Shown here piece by piece: positions 7,405 through 17,126 of a stretch of DNA of 64,000 nucleotides. Numbering within the stretch: the first letter of the stretch is position 1; the number at the start of each line of letters is the position of its first letter. Under the pieces are notes generated by a model. The model was not told where the DNA came from. It did not search any database and was given only the letters and a program-made list of their open reading frames with translations. Source of the DNA: Streptomyces sp. HM190 (lineage in GTDB: Bacteria; Actinomycetota; Actinomycetes; Streptomycetales; Streptomycetaceae); the NCBI RefSeq assembly GCF_009857135.1, contig NZ_CP047318.1:6076001-6140000 (forward strand). Direction: 5' to 3'. Both the position numbers and the translations under genes were made by a program.

Positions 7405-9233
7405 CGTACGGCCTCCTCTGCGGCCACCTCGTCCGTGCCCGCGCTCGCTTCCACGCGCCGCTCCGCTTGCTTCTCCGTCTTCGTCTTCGCCCCCTCCGCA
7501 GAGGCCCCGGCCCTCGCCTCCCCTGCCTCGTCCCCGTCCTCACCCGCGTCCCGCGCCACCAGCGCGCGGTAGCCCGGCTCCGCGGCCAGGAGGTCGCGGT
7601 GGGTGCCGGTGGCGTTGACCTTGCCGTCGACGAGGTGGATGACCGTGTCGGCGTGGTCCAGGACCAGGGGGGACGTGGTGGTGACCAGCGTGGTGCGGCC
7701 CTCGCGGGCCTCCCGCAGGCGCTGGGCCACGCGCGCCTCCGTGTGCGCGTCCAGCGCCGACGTCGGCTCGACCGCCAGCAGGATCTCCGCGTCGGCCAGC
7801 AGCGCCCGCGCCAGCCGCACCCGCTGCCGCTGGCCCCCGGAGAGGTTGCGTCCCTGGGCGTCGACCGCCGAGTCGAGCCCGTCCGGCAGGCCCTGCACGA
7901 TGTCGTCGGCGACCGCCGCGCGCACGGCCGCCGCGATCTGAGCGTCGGACGGCTCCGCAGGGCCGCCGAGCAGGTCCCGCAGCCGCCCCGCGAACAGGTC
8001 CGCCTCGTGGTCGGCGACCAGGATCCGCTCCCGGACCCGCGCCAGCGGGATCTCGTCGAGGGGGATGCCGCCCCAGGTCGCGGCCGTCGGCATGTACCGT
8101 CCGAGCCGGTCCACGACCAGCGCCGTGTCGGCGGGCCGGTCGCCGGCCAGCGCGGTCAGCCGGCCCGGCAGCACCCGGACGCCCGACTCGGGGTCGTGCA
8201 GCGCCGACGGCTCGGCGGGCGCGTCCCGCGTCCCGTGGTCGGGCAGCGGCTCCAGGTCCAGGAACCGGATGACGCGCCGCGCCGCCACCACCCCGCGGCT
8301 CACCTCGTACCCCCAGTCGACGAAGTACGACACCGGCCGCACCAGCACGGTCACGTACCCGTACACCGACACCAACTCGCCCACGGTGATGGCACCCTGG
8401 GCGGCCAGCCGCGCCGCCAGCCAGGTCACCACCGCGAGGAACAGGGTCGGCAGCCCCACCCCGAGCGCCTGGAGCCAGCTGGTCACCGAGCCGACCCGGT
8501 AGCCCTGCGCCCGCAGCCGCTGCGAGTCGCGGTGGAACGCGTCGGCGACGAGGCCCTTGCCGCCGAGGCCGTTGAGGACGCGCAGCCCGCTCGCGAGGTC
8601 CGCGATCCGCGCGGTCAGCACCCCCTGCCGTTCCCGGTACTCCGCCTCCGTGCCCTGCAGCCGCCGCAGCAACGGCCCCACCAGCACGGCCATCAGCGGC
8701 ATCCCGAGCAGCACGACCGTCGCGATGGGTACGGACACGGCGAACAGCAGCCCCGCGACCACCAGATACGCGGCGAGCGCGCCCGCTCCCGGCCCGATGA
8801 CCGTCAGCGACGAGGAGATCGTGTTGACGTCGCCCACGCCGATGGTGACGACCTCACCGGCGCCGACCCGCCGCGGCAGCGCCGCGCCCAGCCGGACGGC
8901 GTGCCCCATCACCACTTTCACGGTGCGGAAGTTGGCGTCCATCCGCACGCGGGTCATGGTGCGGTGCCGCATGATGCTCAGCCAGGCGTTGAACGCGCCC
9001 ACCCCGAACAGGCCGGCCGACCAGCCGACCAGCGCGCGGTGGTCGCCGGGCTGGAGGCCCTCGTCGATGGCGCGCGACAGCATGTACGGCGTCGCCGCGA
9101 GCAGCACCATCCACACACAGGAGATCAGCGAGCCGAGCGCGGAGCGGCCCGCCTGCTGCCGGACCAGCCACCAGAGGTAGCGGGCCCCGCTCCTGCGGTC
9201 GGGGACACCCGGGTCCTCGTACGCGTCGATCAT
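7401..9233 (-). CDS. ABC exporter half-transporter, degenerate-ATPase subunit of heterodimer A
   Basis: 610 residues from ATG 9231-9233, which has a GGGAGG about 11 nt upstream. An alternative GTG at 9326 would add 31 residues and leave only 34 nt to the preceding ABC gene. The N-terminal membrane domain is normal. In the nucleotide-binding domain the P-loop is gone: where GxxGxGK(S/T) should be, the protein has LAGDRPADTALVV. Walker B reads ILLAVEP (484-490), with Val488 in place of the Mg-binding Asp. The switch His is replaced by Thr (about 519, TTTSP). The signature LSGGQ (464-468) is perfect. This subunit probably cannot bind nucleotide in its own site but completes the site of the partner. 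The C-terminal 45 residues are a charged low-complexity tail. Confidence 0.88.
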   Translation of the reverse strand: MIDAYEDPGVPDRRSGARYLWWLVRQQAGRSALGSLISCVWMVLLAATPYMLSRAIDEGLQPGDHRALVGWSAGLFGVGAFNAWLSIMRHRTMTRVRMDANFRTVKVVMGHAVRLGAALPRRVGAGEVVTIGVGDVNTISSSLTVIGPGAGALAAYLVVAGLLFAVSVPIATVVLLGMPLMAVLVGPLLRRLQGTEAEYRERQGVLTARIADLASGLRVLNGLGGKGLVADAFHRDSQRLRAQGYRVGSVTSWLQALGVGLPTLFLAVVTWLAARLAAQGAITVGELVSVYGYVTVLVRPVSYFVDWGYEVSRGVVAARRVIRFLDLEPLPDHGTRDAPAEPSALHDPESGVRVLPGRLTALAGDRPADTALVVDRLGRYMPTAATWGGIPLDEIPLARVRERILVADHEADLFAGRLRDLLGGPAEPSDAQIAAAVRAAVADDIVQGLPDGLDSAVDAQGRNLSGGQRQRVRLARALLADAEILLAVEPTSALDAHTEARVAQRLREAREGRTTLVTTTSPLVLDHADTVIHLVDGKVNATGTHRDLLAAEPGYRALVARDAGEDGDEAGEARAGASAEGAKTKTEKQAERRVEASAGTDEVAAEEAVR

Positions 9234-9360
9234 CGGCCCCCGATCCTCCCGCCGGCCGGACGTGCGCACGAGGTGTCGCGCGACGTGTCGTCCTCCGGAC
9301 GTGCTCTGCTCCGTGGTTGTCGTCACCCCGCGCGCGTGGCCGCCGGGTGCCGTGAGCGCA

Positions 9361-11223
9361 CTACGCCAGGCTGTCCCGCCACGCCTGATGGAGGTCGGCG
9401 AAGCGGCCCTTGCCGTCGACGAGTTCCGCGGGGGTGCCGTCCTCGACGATCCGGCCGTGCTCCATGACCAGGACGCGGTCGGCGATCTCCACCGTCGACA
9501 GCCGGTGGGCGATCACCACGGCCGTACGGCCCTGCAGGACCGTGGACATGGCGCGCTGCACGGCCCGTTCACCGGGGATGTCGAGGGAGCTTGTGGCCTC
9601 GTCGAGGATGAGGACGGCCGGGTCGGCGAGCAGCGCGCGGGCGAACGCCACGAGCTGGCGCTGCCCGGCGGAGATGCGCCCGCCCCGCTTGCGTACGTCG
9701 GTGTCGTAGCCGTCGGGGAGCGCGCTGATGAAATCGTGGGCGCCGATGGCCTTCGCGGCGCGTTCGATCTCCTCGCGGGTGGCGTCGGGGCGGCCGATGG
9801 CGATGTTCTCGGCGACCGTGCCGGAGAACAGGAACGCCTCCTGGGTGACCATCACCACCCCGCGCCGTAGTTCGGGCATCGCGAGGTCGCGCAGGTCGAC
9901 CCCGTCGAGGAGGATCCGCCCGGACGACGGGTCGTAGAAGCGGGCCAGCAGCTTGGCGAGCGTCGACTTGCCCGCGCCGGTGGAGCCGACCACGGCGACC
10001 GTGCTGCCCGCCGCGAGGGTGAGGTCGAAACGCGGCAGGACCTCGCCGCCGGTGCGGTAGGCGAACCGTACGCCGTCGAAGACGACCTCGCGGCCCGGCA
10101 TGTCGCGGACCCGGGCGGGCAGTTCTCTCGCCTCCCTCGGCTCGGGCACCGACGGCCGCTGGGCCAGCAGCCCCGCGATCTTCTCCAGCGAGGCGGCCGC
10201 CGACTGGTAGGAGTTGAGGAACATGCCGAGCCGGTCGATGGGGTCGTACAGCCGCCGCAGGTACAGCACCGCCGCCGCCAGCACACCCAGCGCGAGGGAC
10301 TCGGACGCCACCCGGTAGGCGCCCCACAGCACGATCGCGGCGACCGTGATGTTGGCGACCACCCGGGAGCCGACGACATACCGGGCCATCTCCAGGATGG
10401 CGTCGCCGTTCGTGCGCTCGTGGTGGCTGTTCAGGCGCCGGAACTCGGCGTCGTTCGCGTTCTCGCGGCGGAACGCGCGCACCGGGCGGATGCCGTTCAT
10501 GGTCTCCGCGAACTTCACGATCACCGCGGCGATCGCGGTGGACCGGGCCGCGTACACCCCGGCCGCCCGCCGCTGGTACAGCCGCACCAGCCCGTACAGC
10601 GGCACGAACGACGCCAGCGCCGCCGCCCCGAGGCCGAGGTCCAGCCAGAGCAGCATCGCCGAGATGTAGACGAAGGCGAGGAGCACGGTGATGAGTTCCT
10701 GCAGGCCCTCGTCGAGCAGTTCCCGCAGCGACTCGACGTCCGTGGTGGAACGCGAGATCAGCCGGCCCGAGGTGTACCGCTCGTGGAAGTCGATGCTCAG
10801 CGCCTGCGCGTGCCGGAAGATCCGGCCGCGCAGATCGAGCAGCACGTCCTGGTTGACCCGCGCGGACGCCCCGATGAACGCGAACTGCAGCCCGCCGGCC
10901 GCGAGCGCGCACACCAGGTAGGCGACGCCCACGGTGACCAGCGGGCCGTGCCGGCCGTCCCGGAACGCCGGTACGGCACGGTCGATGGCGTAGGCCACCA
11001 GCAGCGGACCGGCCTGCACCGCCGCCTGCTGGAGCAGGAGCAGCACGCTCGTGAACGCGACCCGCGCCTTCATCGGCGCGAGCAGCGACCGCAGCAGCGC
11101 GAGGGTGGCTCCCGGCGGGGTGGGCAGGTCGTCGTGGTCGAAGGGGTCCGTCACCCCCTGCTCGACGGGGCGTTCGTCGTCGTCCGGGTCCCTGTTCGGC
11201 GCGGTGGTCGTCGGCGCCGTCAT
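9361..11223 (-). CDS. ABC exporter half-transporter, consensus-Walker subunit of heterodimer B
   Basis: 620 residues from the ATG that overlaps the upstream stop as ATGA (11220-11223). A much longer open frame to 13152 is read-through of a non-coding frame and was rejected. A six-helix exporter domain is followed by a nucleotide-binding domain with Walker A GSTGAGKST (413-421), VTQE Q-loop, LILDE with catalytic Glu542, and His573. The signature is ISAGQ (517-521) instead of LSGGQ. It pairs with the 11220-13085 product, which supplies LSGGQ but has Asp in place of the catalytic Glu. The layout resembles BmrCD/EfrCD-type heterodimeric multidrug exporters. The substrate is not predictable from sequence. 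Confidence 0.9.
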   Translation of the reverse strand: MTAPTTTAPNRDPDDDERPVEQGVTDPFDHDDLPTPPGATLALLRSLLAPMKARVAFTSVLLLLQQAAVQAGPLLVAYAIDRAVPAFRDGRHGPLVTVGVAYLVCALAAGGLQFAFIGASARVNQDVLLDLRGRIFRHAQALSIDFHERYTSGRLISRSTTDVESLRELLDEGLQELITVLLAFVYISAMLLWLDLGLGAAALASFVPLYGLVRLYQRRAAGVYAARSTAIAAVIVKFAETMNGIRPVRAFRRENANDAEFRRLNSHHERTNGDAILEMARYVVGSRVVANITVAAIVLWGAYRVASESLALGVLAAAVLYLRRLYDPIDRLGMFLNSYQSAAASLEKIAGLLAQRPSVPEPREARELPARVRDMPGREVVFDGVRFAYRTGGEVLPRFDLTLAAGSTVAVVGSTGAGKSTLAKLLARFYDPSSGRILLDGVDLRDLAMPELRRGVVMVTQEAFLFSGTVAENIAIGRPDATREEIERAAKAIGAHDFISALPDGYDTDVRKRGGRISAGQRQLVAFARALLADPAVLILDEATSSLDIPGERAVQRAMSTVLQGRTAVVIAHRLSTVEIADRVLVMEHGRIVEDGTPAELVDGKGRFADLHQAWRDSLA

Positions 11224-13085
11224 CGCGCGTCCCCCTCGGTGTCCTCGGTGCCCGACATCAGATGGGCGTACTCGGCGTTCGTCCGCAGCAGTTCCTGATG
11301 GGTGCCGACGGCGGCGACACGGCCGCCGGACAGCAGTGCCACCCGGTCGGCGAGCAGCACCGTCGACGGGCGGTGCGCCACGATGAGGGCGGTCGTCTCC
11401 GCGAGCACCCGGCGCAGCGCCGCCTCCACCGCGGCCTCCGTGTGCACGTCCAGCGCCGACAGCGGGTCGTCCAGCACCAGGAAGCGGGGCCGTCCGACGA
11501 CGGCCCGCGCGAGTGCCAGCCGCTGCCGCTGTCCGCCGGAGAGGCTGAGGCCCTGTTCGCCCACCTGGGTGGCGGTGCCGTCGGGCAGGGCGTGCGCGAA
11601 GTCGGCCTGCGCGATGGCGAGGGCGCGGTCCAGCTCGGGCCGTCCGGCGTCCGGGCCGGCGCCCATCAGGACGTTCTCCCCGACGGTCGCGGAGAACAGC
11701 GTCGGCTCCTCGAAGGCCACGGAGACCTTCGCCCGCAGCTCCTCCCGCGGCATCGTGGCGATGTCCTCGCCGTCCAGGGTGATCCGGCCTTCGGTCACCT
11801 CGTGCAGCCGGGGCACGAGCGCGGTGAGCGTCGTCTTGCCCGAGCCGGTCGCGCCGACGAGCGCCATCGACTCGCCGGGGCGGATGTGCAGGTCGACGCG
11901 GTCGAGGACGGGGGGCGCGTCGGCGGGCGCGTCGGGGTAGCGGAACCGTACGCCGTGGAACTCCAGGCCGCCCCGCACCGTCCGCGCCGCGGGCCCCCGG
12001 GCGCCCGCGGTGTCGTCGGCGCCCTCCGGTTCGGCGTCCATCACCTCGAAGTACCGCTCGGTCGCGGTGGCCGCCTCCTGGCTCATCGCCAGCAGGAAGC
12101 CGATGGAGTCCACCGGCCACCGCAGCGCGAGGGCCGTCGACAGGAAGGCCACCAGCGTCCCCGCGGAGAGCGTGCCGTCCGCCACCTGCACCACGCCCAC
12201 GACGAGTGCCGCCCCGATGGCGAGTTCGGGCAGGGTGATGATGACGCCCCAGATCGCGGAGAGCAGCCGGGCCTTGCGCAGCTCCGTGCCCCGCAGGGTC
12301 CGGGACAGCTCGCGGAACGCCCGCGCCTGGCTGCGGTGCCGCCCGAACCCCTTGATGATCCGGATGCCGAGGACGCTCTCCTCCACGACCGTCGTCAGAT
12401 CGCCCACCTGGTCCTGGGCGAGCCGCGCGACCGCCGCGTACCTGCGCTCGAAGGCGACACAGGTGACGATGACGGGCACGGCGGGCCCGAGGATCACCAG
12501 GCCGAGCGTCCAGTCCTGCAACAGCATGATGATCACACCGACGAGGATCGTCACCCCGTTGACCAGAAGGAACGTCAGCGGGAAGGCGAGGAACATCCGC
12601 AGCAGCATCAGATCGGTCGTGCCCCGCGACAGCAGCTGCCCGGAGGCCCACCGGTCGTGGAAGGCGACCGGAAGCCGCTGGAGATGGCGGTAGAGGTCGG
12701 CCCGCATCGACGCCTCGACCCCTGCGAGCGGCCGCGCCACGAGCCAGCGCCGCAGGCCGAACAACAGCGCCTCGGCGAGCCCGAGCAGCAGCAGGTACAG
12801 CGCGCCGAGCCAGACACCCGCCGGGTCGCGGTCCGCGACCGGCCCGTCCACCATCCACTTCAGGACGAGCGGGATGACCAGGCCCACGCAGGAGGCGACT
12901 ATCGCGACGGCCGCGGCCACGGACAGCCGCGCCCGCACCGGCCGGACGTACGGCCACAGCCGCAGCAGGCTGCGTACGGCGGACCGCCCCTCGGCCTGCC
13001 GGGCGGTCCGCGGCGCGGGTTCCGGGGGCTGCTCGGGGTCCTGGTTCTGGTCGGGTTCCTCGGCGGTTGCACGTGTCGTGGCCAT
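11220..13085 (-). CDS. ABC exporter half-transporter, degenerate-site subunit of heterodimer B
   Basis: 621 residues. A Pro/Glu-rich N-terminal leader (1-35) precedes six predicted membrane helices and the nucleotide-binding domain. Walker A is intact (GATGSGKT, 411-418) and the signature is LSGGQ (515-519). The residue after the Walker B aspartate is Asp540 (LVLDDP) rather than the catalytic Glu, and the Q-loop Gln is replaced by Glu459 (AFEEP). These are the usual marks of the non-hydrolysing site in heterodimeric exporters. The start is only 11 nt after the glgX stop, so it may be co-transcribed with glgX, although the ribosome-binding site is weak. Confidence 0.9.
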   Translation of the reverse strand: MATTRATAEEPDQNQDPEQPPEPAPRTARQAEGRSAVRSLLRLWPYVRPVRARLSVAAAVAIVASCVGLVIPLVLKWMVDGPVADRDPAGVWLGALYLLLLGLAEALLFGLRRWLVARPLAGVEASMRADLYRHLQRLPVAFHDRWASGQLLSRGTTDLMLLRMFLAFPLTFLLVNGVTILVGVIIMLLQDWTLGLVILGPAVPVIVTCVAFERRYAAVARLAQDQVGDLTTVVEESVLGIRIIKGFGRHRSQARAFRELSRTLRGTELRKARLLSAIWGVIITLPELAIGAALVVGVVQVADGTLSAGTLVAFLSTALALRWPVDSIGFLLAMSQEAATATERYFEVMDAEPEGADDTAGARGPAARTVRGGLEFHGVRFRYPDAPADAPPVLDRVDLHIRPGESMALVGATGSGKTTLTALVPRLHEVTEGRITLDGEDIATMPREELRAKVSVAFEEPTLFSATVGENVLMGAGPDAGRPELDRALAIAQADFAHALPDGTATQVGEQGLSLSGGQRQRLALARAVVGRPRFLVLDDPLSALDVHTEAAVEAALRRVLAETTALIVAHRPSTVLLADRVALLSGGRVAAVGTHQELLRTNAEYAHLMSGTEDTEGDAR

Positions 13086-13096
13086 CAGCAGCGAGC

Positions 13097-15478
13097 CTAC
13101 GGATCGCCACTGACATCGCCCACCGAGTTTTGGCCGGACCGCCGTCGGTCATCGGTCCTAAGACCGTCCACCACTCCGCCTCCTCCCTCTTCCCTCCTCG
13201 GTGCTGCCGCCCGGCCGCCCCGTCCCGCCACGCGCAGCAGCAGCACGGTCCGGGCCGGCACCGCGACCGCCGCCCCCGCCCGGTGCACCACCCCGGGCTC
13301 CCGCGCCTGCTCCTCCCGCGACGTGTCGACGACGACCTCGTACCGTTCGGCCCACGGCACCCCCGGCAGCACGAAGTCCACGGGCCGGTCGCCCGCGTGC
13401 AGCACCGCGAGGAAGCTGTCGTCGAGGACGGGCGCGCCGCGCGCGTCCCGGCCGGGGATGTCGCGGCCCGAGAGGTACATGCCGAGGGTCGCGGCCGGCG
13501 CGTACCAGTCCCCTTCGGTCATCTCCTCGCCCCGTGCGGTGAACCACGCCAGGTCGCGCAGTCCGTCCGCCGAGTGCGCCCGCCCCGAGAAGAACGCCCC
13601 CCGGCGCAGCACCGGGTGCTCGTGGCGCAGGGCGATCAGCCGGGCCGTCAGGTCGGACAGCGCCTTCCAGCCGGGGTCCTCCAGCAGCCCCCAGTCGAGC
13701 CAGCCGATCTCGTTGTCCTGGCAGTACGCGTTGTTGTTGCCCCCCTGGGTCCGCCCCATCTCGTCCCCGGCGACCAGCATCGGCACACCCGTGGACAGCA
13801 GCAGCGTCGTCAGCAGGTTCCGCAGCTGCCGGCGCCGCAGCGCCCGCACCCGCTCGTCGTCGGTCTCGCCCTCGACGCCGCAGTTCCAGGACCGGTTGTC
13901 GTCGGAGCCGTCCCGGTTGCCCTCCCCGTTCGCCTCGTTGTGCTTGCGTTCGTAGGACACCAGGTCCCGCAGGGTGAAACCGTCGTGCGCGGTGATGAAG
14001 TTGACCGACGCGTACGGCCGCCGTCCGCCCCACGCGTACAGGTCGCTGGAGCCCGACAGCCGGTAGCCGAGGTCCCGCACGTCCGGCAGCGCCCCCCGCC
14101 AGAAGTCCCGCACGGCGCCCCGGTAGCGGTCGTTCCACTCGGTCCACAGGGGTGGGAAGGCGCCCACCTGGTAGCCGCCCGAGCCCACGTCCCACGGTTC
14201 GGCGATCAGCTTCACCCGCCGCAGCACGGGGTCCTGGGCGATGACGGCGAGGAACGGGGAGAGCATGTCGACGTCGTGCATCGAACGGGCCAGCGCCGCC
14301 GCGAGGTCGAAACGGAAGCCGTCCACCCCCATCTCCGTCACCCAGTACCGCAGCGAGTCGGTGATCAGCCGCAGCACGTGCGGCTGGACCACGTGCAGCG
14401 TGTTCCCGCAGCCCGTGTAGTCCGCGTAGTGGCGGGCGTCGCCCTGGAGGCGGTAGTAGCCGCGGTTGTCGATCCCGCGCAGCGACAGGCTCGGGCCGCG
14501 CTGGTCCGCCTCCGCCGTGTGGTTGTAGACCACGTCGAGGATCACCTCGATCCCGGCGGCGTGCAGCGCCCGCACCATCCGCCTGAACTCCCCGACCTGC
14601 TGCCCGGCGGTCCCCGACGCCGCGTACGCCGCGTGCGGCGCGAAGTAGCCGATGGAGTTGTAGCCCCAGTAGTTCCGCAGGCCCCGCCGCAGCAGATGGT
14701 CCTCGTGGGCGAACTGGTGCACCGGCAGCAGCTCCACCGCCGTCACGCCCAGCCTCACCAGGTGCTCGATCGCCGCCGGGTGCGCGAGCCCCGCGTAGGT
14801 GCCGCGCAGCTCCTCCGGGATGCCGGGGTGGAGCCTGGTGAACCCCTTGACGTGCAGCTCGTAGATGACCGAGTCCGCCCACGGGGTCTTGGGGCGCCGG
14901 TCGTCCATCCACTCGTCGTCGGGGCTGTCGTCGTGCACGACCACGCCCTTGGGCACGAACGGCGCCGAGTCCCGCTCGTCGCGCACGGTGTCCGCGACAT
15001 GCTGCTCGGGCCAGTCCCGTACGTGCCCGTACACCTCCGGCGGCAGGCTGAACTCGCCGTCCACGGCCCGTGCGTACGGGTCGAGGAGCAGCTTCGCAGG
15101 GTTCCAGCGGGCGCCGGTCCACGGGTCCCAGCGGCCGTGCACCCGGTAGCCGTACCGCCGGCCCGGCAGCACACCGGGCACGAAGCCGTGCCAGATCTCG
15201 TGCGTGAGTTCGGTCAGCCGCAGCCGTGTCTCCTCGCCGTCCGGGGAGAACAGGCACAGCTCGACGGCCTCCGCCCCGCCCGCCCACAGCGCGAAGTTCG
15301 TCCCGGCGACCCCGTCCGGTCCCACCCGGAAGCGCGCCCCGAGCGGTGTCGGGGCACCGGGCCACACGGGCGGCGGCTGCCCCGCCCCGACCGGCCTGCC
15401 GTCGAGCACGACGGCTCGACGCGCGGGCGGCACCCCGCGCCTGTCCTCCACTGCCTCCTGCTCGGCTGCGCTCGACAC
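13097..15478 (-). CDS. glgX: Glycogen debranching enzyme GlgX (isoamylase type)
   Basis: 793 residues. GTG at 15476-15478 was chosen because GGGAGG lies five bases upstream; a GTG one codon earlier is too close to it. The N-terminal CBM48 carbohydrate-binding domain (about 45-150) starts at TPLGARFRVGPDGVAGTNFA. The GH13 barrel follows with the nucleophile Asp in GVDGFRFDLA, the acid Glu in LIAEPWD, and the transition-state Asp in TAHDGFTL; YNHTAE is the first conserved region. The enzyme hydrolyses alpha-1,6 branches left after phosphorylase trimming, so it works with the phosphorylase whose end is at 1-336. The C-terminal 40 residues are low-complexity and may be dispensable. It is divergent from the L,D-transpeptidase at 15696. 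Confidence 0.93.
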   Translation of the reverse strand: MSSAAEQEAVEDRRGVPPARRAVVLDGRPVGAGQPPPVWPGAPTPLGARFRVGPDGVAGTNFALWAGGAEAVELCLFSPDGEETRLRLTELTHEIWHGFVPGVLPGRRYGYRVHGRWDPWTGARWNPAKLLLDPYARAVDGEFSLPPEVYGHVRDWPEQHVADTVRDERDSAPFVPKGVVVHDDSPDDEWMDDRRPKTPWADSVIYELHVKGFTRLHPGIPEELRGTYAGLAHPAAIEHLVRLGVTAVELLPVHQFAHEDHLLRRGLRNYWGYNSIGYFAPHAAYAASGTAGQQVGEFRRMVRALHAAGIEVILDVVYNHTAEADQRGPSLSLRGIDNRGYYRLQGDARHYADYTGCGNTLHVVQPHVLRLITDSLRYWVTEMGVDGFRFDLAAALARSMHDVDMLSPFLAVIAQDPVLRRVKLIAEPWDVGSGGYQVGAFPPLWTEWNDRYRGAVRDFWRGALPDVRDLGYRLSGSSDLYAWGGRRPYASVNFITAHDGFTLRDLVSYERKHNEANGEGNRDGSDDNRSWNCGVEGETDDERVRALRRRQLRNLLTTLLLSTGVPMLVAGDEMGRTQGGNNNAYCQDNEIGWLDWGLLEDPGWKALSDLTARLIALRHEHPVLRRGAFFSGRAHSADGLRDLAWFTARGEEMTEGDWYAPAATLGMYLSGRDIPGRDARGAPVLDDSFLAVLHAGDRPVDFVLPGVPWAERYEVVVDTSREEQAREPGVVHRAGAAVAVPARTVLLLRVAGRGGRAAAPRREEGGGGVVDGLRTDDRRRSGQNSVGDVSGDP

Positions 15479-15695
15479 CACGGCCTCCCGCGACTCGGTG
15501 GGCCGACGCGAAAACGGGGCCGGGTGGCCCGGCCCCGGGACCCGCCGCCCCAGGGGGTGCTGTGACAGCCCCGCACAACGCCCCCCCTCGTGCTGACGGG
15601 CAGGTCCCTGCTCCCCGTCGGGTCTTCCATGGTTCTGCCCAGAGCGCGCCTCGCACTCACGTTTCCCGGGGGCGTGCGCCGTCGTTGGGCCGCAC

Positions 15696-16922
15696 GTGAA
15701 CCACGCACAGACGCACGCGCGCCGCCCGGGTGCCTCGCCGGCCGCCGTCCTGGTCGCGGCCGGTCTGCTGGCCGCCGTCGCCGGATGCACCTCCCCACCC
15801 CCACTGACCAGTGAGAAAGCTCCCCACGACACGATCCGGGTCACCCCTGAGGACGGCAGCAAGGGCGTGCGCCCGGAGCAGCGCTTCGAAGTACGGGTGC
15901 CCAGTGGGCGCCTGGAGTCCGTCAAGGTGGTGAAGTCGCAGGACGCCCAGGAGTCACCCGTTCCGGGGCGGGTGTCCGCCGACGGGCTGACCTGGCGCCC
16001 CACCGGCTCACGGAAGCTCGCGCTGGCCGCGAAGTACACCGTCGACGCGGTCGCGCTGGACGCCCACGGCCGCCGCTCCGCCCGGCACGTCACGTTCCGC
16101 ACGTACGTTCCCGGCAAGCGGTTCGTCGCGTACGTCGCCCCGGAGCACCGGTCCACCGTCGGCACCGGGATGATCGTCTCCCTGGAGTTCAACCGGGAGA
16201 TCCAGAACCGCGCGGCCGTCGAACGCGCCGTCCGCGTCACCGCGGAGCCTGCCGTCGAGATCCGTCCGCACTGGTTCGGGCGGGGCCGCCTCGACTTCCG
16301 CCCCGAGACGTACTGGAGGCCCGGGACGAAGGTCACCGTCGCCCTGCGGCTGCGCGACGTCGAGGGGGCGCCCGGCGTGTACGGAGCGCAGCAGCGGACG
16401 TTCTCGTTCACCATCGGCCGCCACCAGGCCAGCGTCGTCGACGCGGCCCTGCACACCATGCGGGTCGAGCGCGGCGACGGTGTGCTCGCCACCCTGCCCG
16501 TCACGGCCGGGGCACCCGGCACGACGACGTACAACGGGAAGATGGTGGTCACCGAGATGCTGGAGGTGACCCGGATGAACGGCGCCACCGTCGGTTTCAA
16601 GAAGGCGGACGGCAGGGGCGAGTACGACATCCCCGACGTCCCGCACGCCATGCGCCTGACCACCTCCGGCACCTTCCTGCACGGCAACTACTGGGCACCG
16701 GGCGTTTTCGGCCGGGCCAACGTCAGTCACGGCTGCATCGGTCTGCGCGACGTGAAGGGCGGCAGCTCCAGCACTCCCGCGGGCTGGTTCTTCGACCGCA
16801 GCCTCGTCGGGGACGTCGTCGAGGTCGTCAACAGCAACGACAAAAAGGTCGCTCCCGACAACGGGCTCGGCGGGTGGAACATGGGGTGGAAGGCGTGGAA
16901 AGCGGGTGCCGCGGTGAGGTAA
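15696..16922 (+). CDS. L,D-transpeptidase lipoprotein (Ig-like domains plus YkuD), copy 1
   Basis: 408 residues from GTG 15696. The signal peptide ends in a lipobox (LLAAVAGC, lipidated Cys31), so the mature protein is anchored outside the membrane. Two immunoglobulin-like domains (about 45-140 and 145-245) precede the YkuD catalytic domain, whose motif is HGN (329-331) and SHGCIGLRD with catalytic Cys347. Such enzymes make 3-3 crosslinks between meso- or LL-diaminopimelate residues in peptidoglycan and are carbapenem-sensitive. A second copy of the same architecture follows 204 nt downstream, so this is a tandem duplication. The gene is divergent from glgX across a 217-nt gap. Confidence 0.93.
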   Translation: MNHAQTHARRPGASPAAVLVAAGLLAAVAGCTSPPPLTSEKAPHDTIRVTPEDGSKGVRPEQRFEVRVPSGRLESVKVVKSQDAQESPVPGRVSADGLTWRPTGSRKLALAAKYTVDAVALDAHGRRSARHVTFRTYVPGKRFVAYVAPEHRSTVGTGMIVSLEFNREIQNRAAVERAVRVTAEPAVEIRPHWFGRGRLDFRPETYWRPGTKVTVALRLRDVEGAPGVYGAQQRTFSFTIGRHQASVVDAALHTMRVERGDGVLATLPVTAGAPGTTTYNGKMVVTEMLEVTRMNGATVGFKKADGRGEYDIPDVPHAMRLTTSGTFLHGNYWAPGVFGRANVSHGCIGLRDVKGGSSSTPAGWFFDRSLVGDVVEVVNSNDKKVAPDNGLGGWNMGWKAWKAGAAVR

Positions 16923-17126
16923 CCGACATAGCCGTACGCGCGGGGCGGGCGACCTGGGGTGGGGCCGGACCGGCGGCCGGTGATCGGAATCGTTCAAGTT
17001 GGGACTGAACGGTGACATTCGTCGGGGTCAATCCCATCCGATCATCTGGTTAATGTACGTCCGGACGCGCGTGCGGCGCGTAGGGGTGCGGGCCTGCTCA
17101 AGGCCGTGCGAGGGGAGAACAGCAAG

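Noticed and set aside
9361..13152. A 1,263-codon minus-strand frame that looks like a giant ABC protein
   Set aside because: Only the part from 11,223 down has coding sense. The rest is a shadow of the upstream ABC gene, which ends in an ATGA overlap.
13067..15565. An 832-codon plus-strand frame opposite glgX
   Set aside because: No motif and arginine-rich composition; glgX on the minus strand has all GH13 catalytic residues.
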